A stretch of DNA of 64,000 nt, taken from assembly GCA_023846275.1 (NCBI GenBank), contig CM043868.1, forward strand, positions 4,173,153 to 4,237,152, written 5' to 3'. The DNA comes from Vanilla planifolia. Lineage: Eukaryota > Streptophyta > Magnoliopsida > Asparagales > Orchidaceae. The position numbers were made by a program, and so were the translations under genes. The notes below the pieces were generated by a model that searched no databases, was not told where the DNA came from, and saw only the letters and a list, made by a program, of their open reading frames with translations. How positions within the stretch are numbered: the stretch's first letter is position 1; every line of letters starts with the position of its first letter. Below are positions 62,116-64,000 of this stretch, piece by piece.

Positions 62116-62814
62116 TAAGAAGGATTGAGAATACATTATTCCATTGATGATGAAACAATATTATAGTTGGTGGAATATGAGATTAAATTTATGGCTTTGC
62201 TCAAAATTATTTTGATAAAGTTTGTTCTAATGAACAAAGATATTATATGTTGGATGTAATTAAAAGAAATATAGCTAAAGACATTATGAGTAATATGTGA
62301 CATTATGGGTTTGTTGGAATGGACTTGTATAAAGAAAAGCAAGTTTTGCAAACAAAAATTTACTATGTGAATCACTAAGAATCATATATGATATAAATAT
62401 ATTTCTTATACATAGGTTTATCTTTAATTGGGCTATTCAAGTTTTCCAAGATTATAAATTTGGGATTATGAAAGGGTAAACGTTAAAGGTACAACAAATA
62501 ATATAAGTGTTTTGAGCTAATATTAACCAAGTCATGCAATAATTGCTAAAGACAAGGAATTTTAGAATGATGATTGTTGAAGGTTGGATATGATAAAGTA
62601 ACAAATGACAAGGTTAAAAGTATTGGCCTTGAAAAATATAAAGAATGATGGACCCTTAGTTTATTAGTACATTTGATACTAAAATGTAATGCATACAATA
62701 GGAAATTGTTAATTGAATTTGACTAAAAGATTTGGCAAAGAGGATTTGTAGAACTTATTAGATATGTTAATTTGAAATTCATTTATCATTTAGATAAACA
62801 AGCAAATATAGTTG

Positions 62815-64000
62815 TTTTGCATGGAGTACATAGATAATTGGTAATAGAATTGTGGGATGGAAAAGGAAAGAATAGTGTGTTAACACCATGGCTTTATGTA
62901 GGAGCTTGATGACAATAAATTCACATGGTAAAGTTTATTAATGTATTGTTCAAGTGCGATTCCTTTAGAAGAATAAAGATAATGATCAAGATTTTTAGGC
63001 ATTATATCTCACCATAAGACATAATCACAAATATGCACCTAATAAGTGATAAACCCATGGAGAAATTTTTCTCTTGATGACATGATAGTAATCATGAGTA
63101 TTTCTTATTCTATTTTGGTATGATAGAATGTTAAAACATATACAATTTGTATATGTGAAACTTAGGATATTTATCTTGCTCAAACATCTTTAATTTCATT
63201 CTTAACCTATCATTTATATACAAGTGCATTTTTTTTTCAAGTATTTTATAATACGTTATTAGTCTAGCAAATAGATTTTATCATTTAAGACTAAGTCATA
63301 TATAAGGGTGTAAAATAAACTTGATTTGCCAAATAAGCTAAAATTATATTTATCATATGATACAACCCCCAAGTTATACAGTTCAGTCAACGTTAAAATA
63401 AGTGTATGAAAGAGAATAGAATACCTAATTAGACATTAAATAGGAGTTTCAACTCATCATATCGAATAATCTTTTATATTGTATGTTATGATTGGTTCAC
63501 ACTAAAAAATACTCCTAATTGGATCGTGTGCTAATAACAAAAGTGATGGCATAATCATATAGCATGATCAATGATTAATTTATGGATAATCAATGAAATG
63601 GAAATGTTGAGAATTTCATGTAGTAACACTATGATCAGGAGTTAGATTGATAAATAAATCACAAATGTTTTGCACAATATAATATCTTTCCATTGTATAG
63701 TATATTTAAATCATGCATATGAGATTGCCTTCTTGCATCTAAACAACCAAACTTTGAAAGGTCTATCAATATTCATCATATAGTCCTAAAAGTTCAATTT
63801 AATGTCATCGTATAAAGCAATACTAAAAATATGATTAATTGTCTGAACTTATATTAGTTAGTTAAACCTTCTTCTAGAAATGGATTACCACCATTATTTA
63901 GCCATTATGATTGCTTAATTTGACCTCATAAGTTCTCTATCTATATTAATAGGTTAATAAACCTTAAGAAAAGAATCTAATGTAAAAATAATCAATCAAC
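62815..64000 (+). repeat. Long direct repeat X, copy 2 (continues past the window)
   Basis: Partner of 38860-40028. It opens with the RNase H tail, then a purine-rich run (GGGATGGAAAAGGAAAGAA at 62854-62872), then TGTTAACACC at 62878, which has the form of a chromovirus LTR start (TGTTAYACCC). TATGAT words follow at 63350-63720. Best read as PPT plus the beginning of an LTR, though an unrelated insertion is possible. Confidence 0.75.

Larger units (their letters stand above)
61051..62840 (+). pseudogene. Gypsy G: gag and RNase H remnants (broken, internally deleted)
   Basis: Plus strand. 62170-62190 encodes VEYEIKF followed by MALLKIIL, equivalent to the gag block V-EYE-KF--LSR-AP. About 430 bp later, 62732-62815 reads WQRGFVELIRYVNLKFIYHL then KQANIVV, equivalent to [28 protein letters not shown] of gypsy RNase H. 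Knuckle, protease and RT are missing between them, so an internal deletion occurred. The 145-bp inverted repeat arm at 61942-62086 sits within the gag part. The region 61050-61940 is unreadable. Confidence 0.7.

Noticed and set aside
62732-62815. Endogenous pararetrovirus RNase H as an explanation for RNase H next to the 3' end
   Set aside because: The YH-then-KQANIVV wording fits the gypsy [15 protein letters not shown] block, a gypsy-type gag block lies upstream, and no movement-protein or coat-protein remnant was seen.
1-64000. tRNA, rRNA, organelle insertion, CRISPR array or bacterial operon
   Set aside because: No tRNA-like cloverleaf, conserved rRNA words, organelle gene or regular spacer array was seen; the PBS-like words belong to LTR elements.

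Overview
This window looks like gene-free, repeat-packed nuclear DNA from a seed plant, most likely a flowering plant with a large, heavily methylated genome. I found no intact host gene, tRNA, rRNA or CRISPR array. Everything I could identify is transposon debris of plant-typical families: LINEs whose ORF1 carries a DUF4283-like domain, Ty3/gypsy chromoviruses (Tekay/Del-like), Ty1/copia elements with UBN2-type gag, a Sirevirus-like copia 3' end, and a MULE transposase. Reading frames are broken by stops and frameshifts almost everywhere. The DNA is very AT-rich with few CG dinucleotides, as expected from long-term loss of methylated cytosines. The one exception is a GC- and CG-rich 3.1-kb solo LTR at 8732-11854, which is evidently the youngest insertion.

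Layout. Positions 1-3980: LINE A, minus strand, running off the left edge. 4330-5100: minus-strand gypsy gag remnant. 5100-7900: unassigned AT-rich DNA. 7900-15960: LINE B, minus strand, same family as LINE A, split by the solo LTR (TSD aaatg on both sides). 16240-32386: a minus-strand Tekay-like gypsy element (LTRs about 3 kb; gag knuckle, PR, RT, RNase H and IN all recognisable). Its left LTR is split at 17664-23813 by a gag-only copia element with 1.88-kb LTRs, PBS, PPT and a decayed TSD. 32387-33050: T-rich filler. 33050-38003: minus-strand copia element with LTR, gag, knuckle, PR, IN and RT. 38860-40028: copy 1 of a long direct repeat. 41100-42350: plus-strand gypsy integrase with chromodomain, followed by a probable LTR to about 44450. 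44450-48865: LTR-like debris. 48866-53600: unassigned. 53600-55400: MULE remnant. 55400-57700: unassigned. 57720-60653: Sirevirus-like copia 3' end. 60750-64000: gypsy remnant with LTR piece, gag and RNase H, followed by copy 2 of the long repeat.

Nothing here works together as a pathway. The interest lies in the nesting order, which the sequence shows directly, and in a few structures that need explaining: a hairpin array inside the solo LTR, AT-rich TATGATC-type arrays in the U3 of several LTRs, a young inverted pair of 145-bp segments, a 51-bp tandem duplication at a copia polypurine tract, and two gypsy remnants with RNase H joined to a purine tract and LTR-like DNA instead of integrase.
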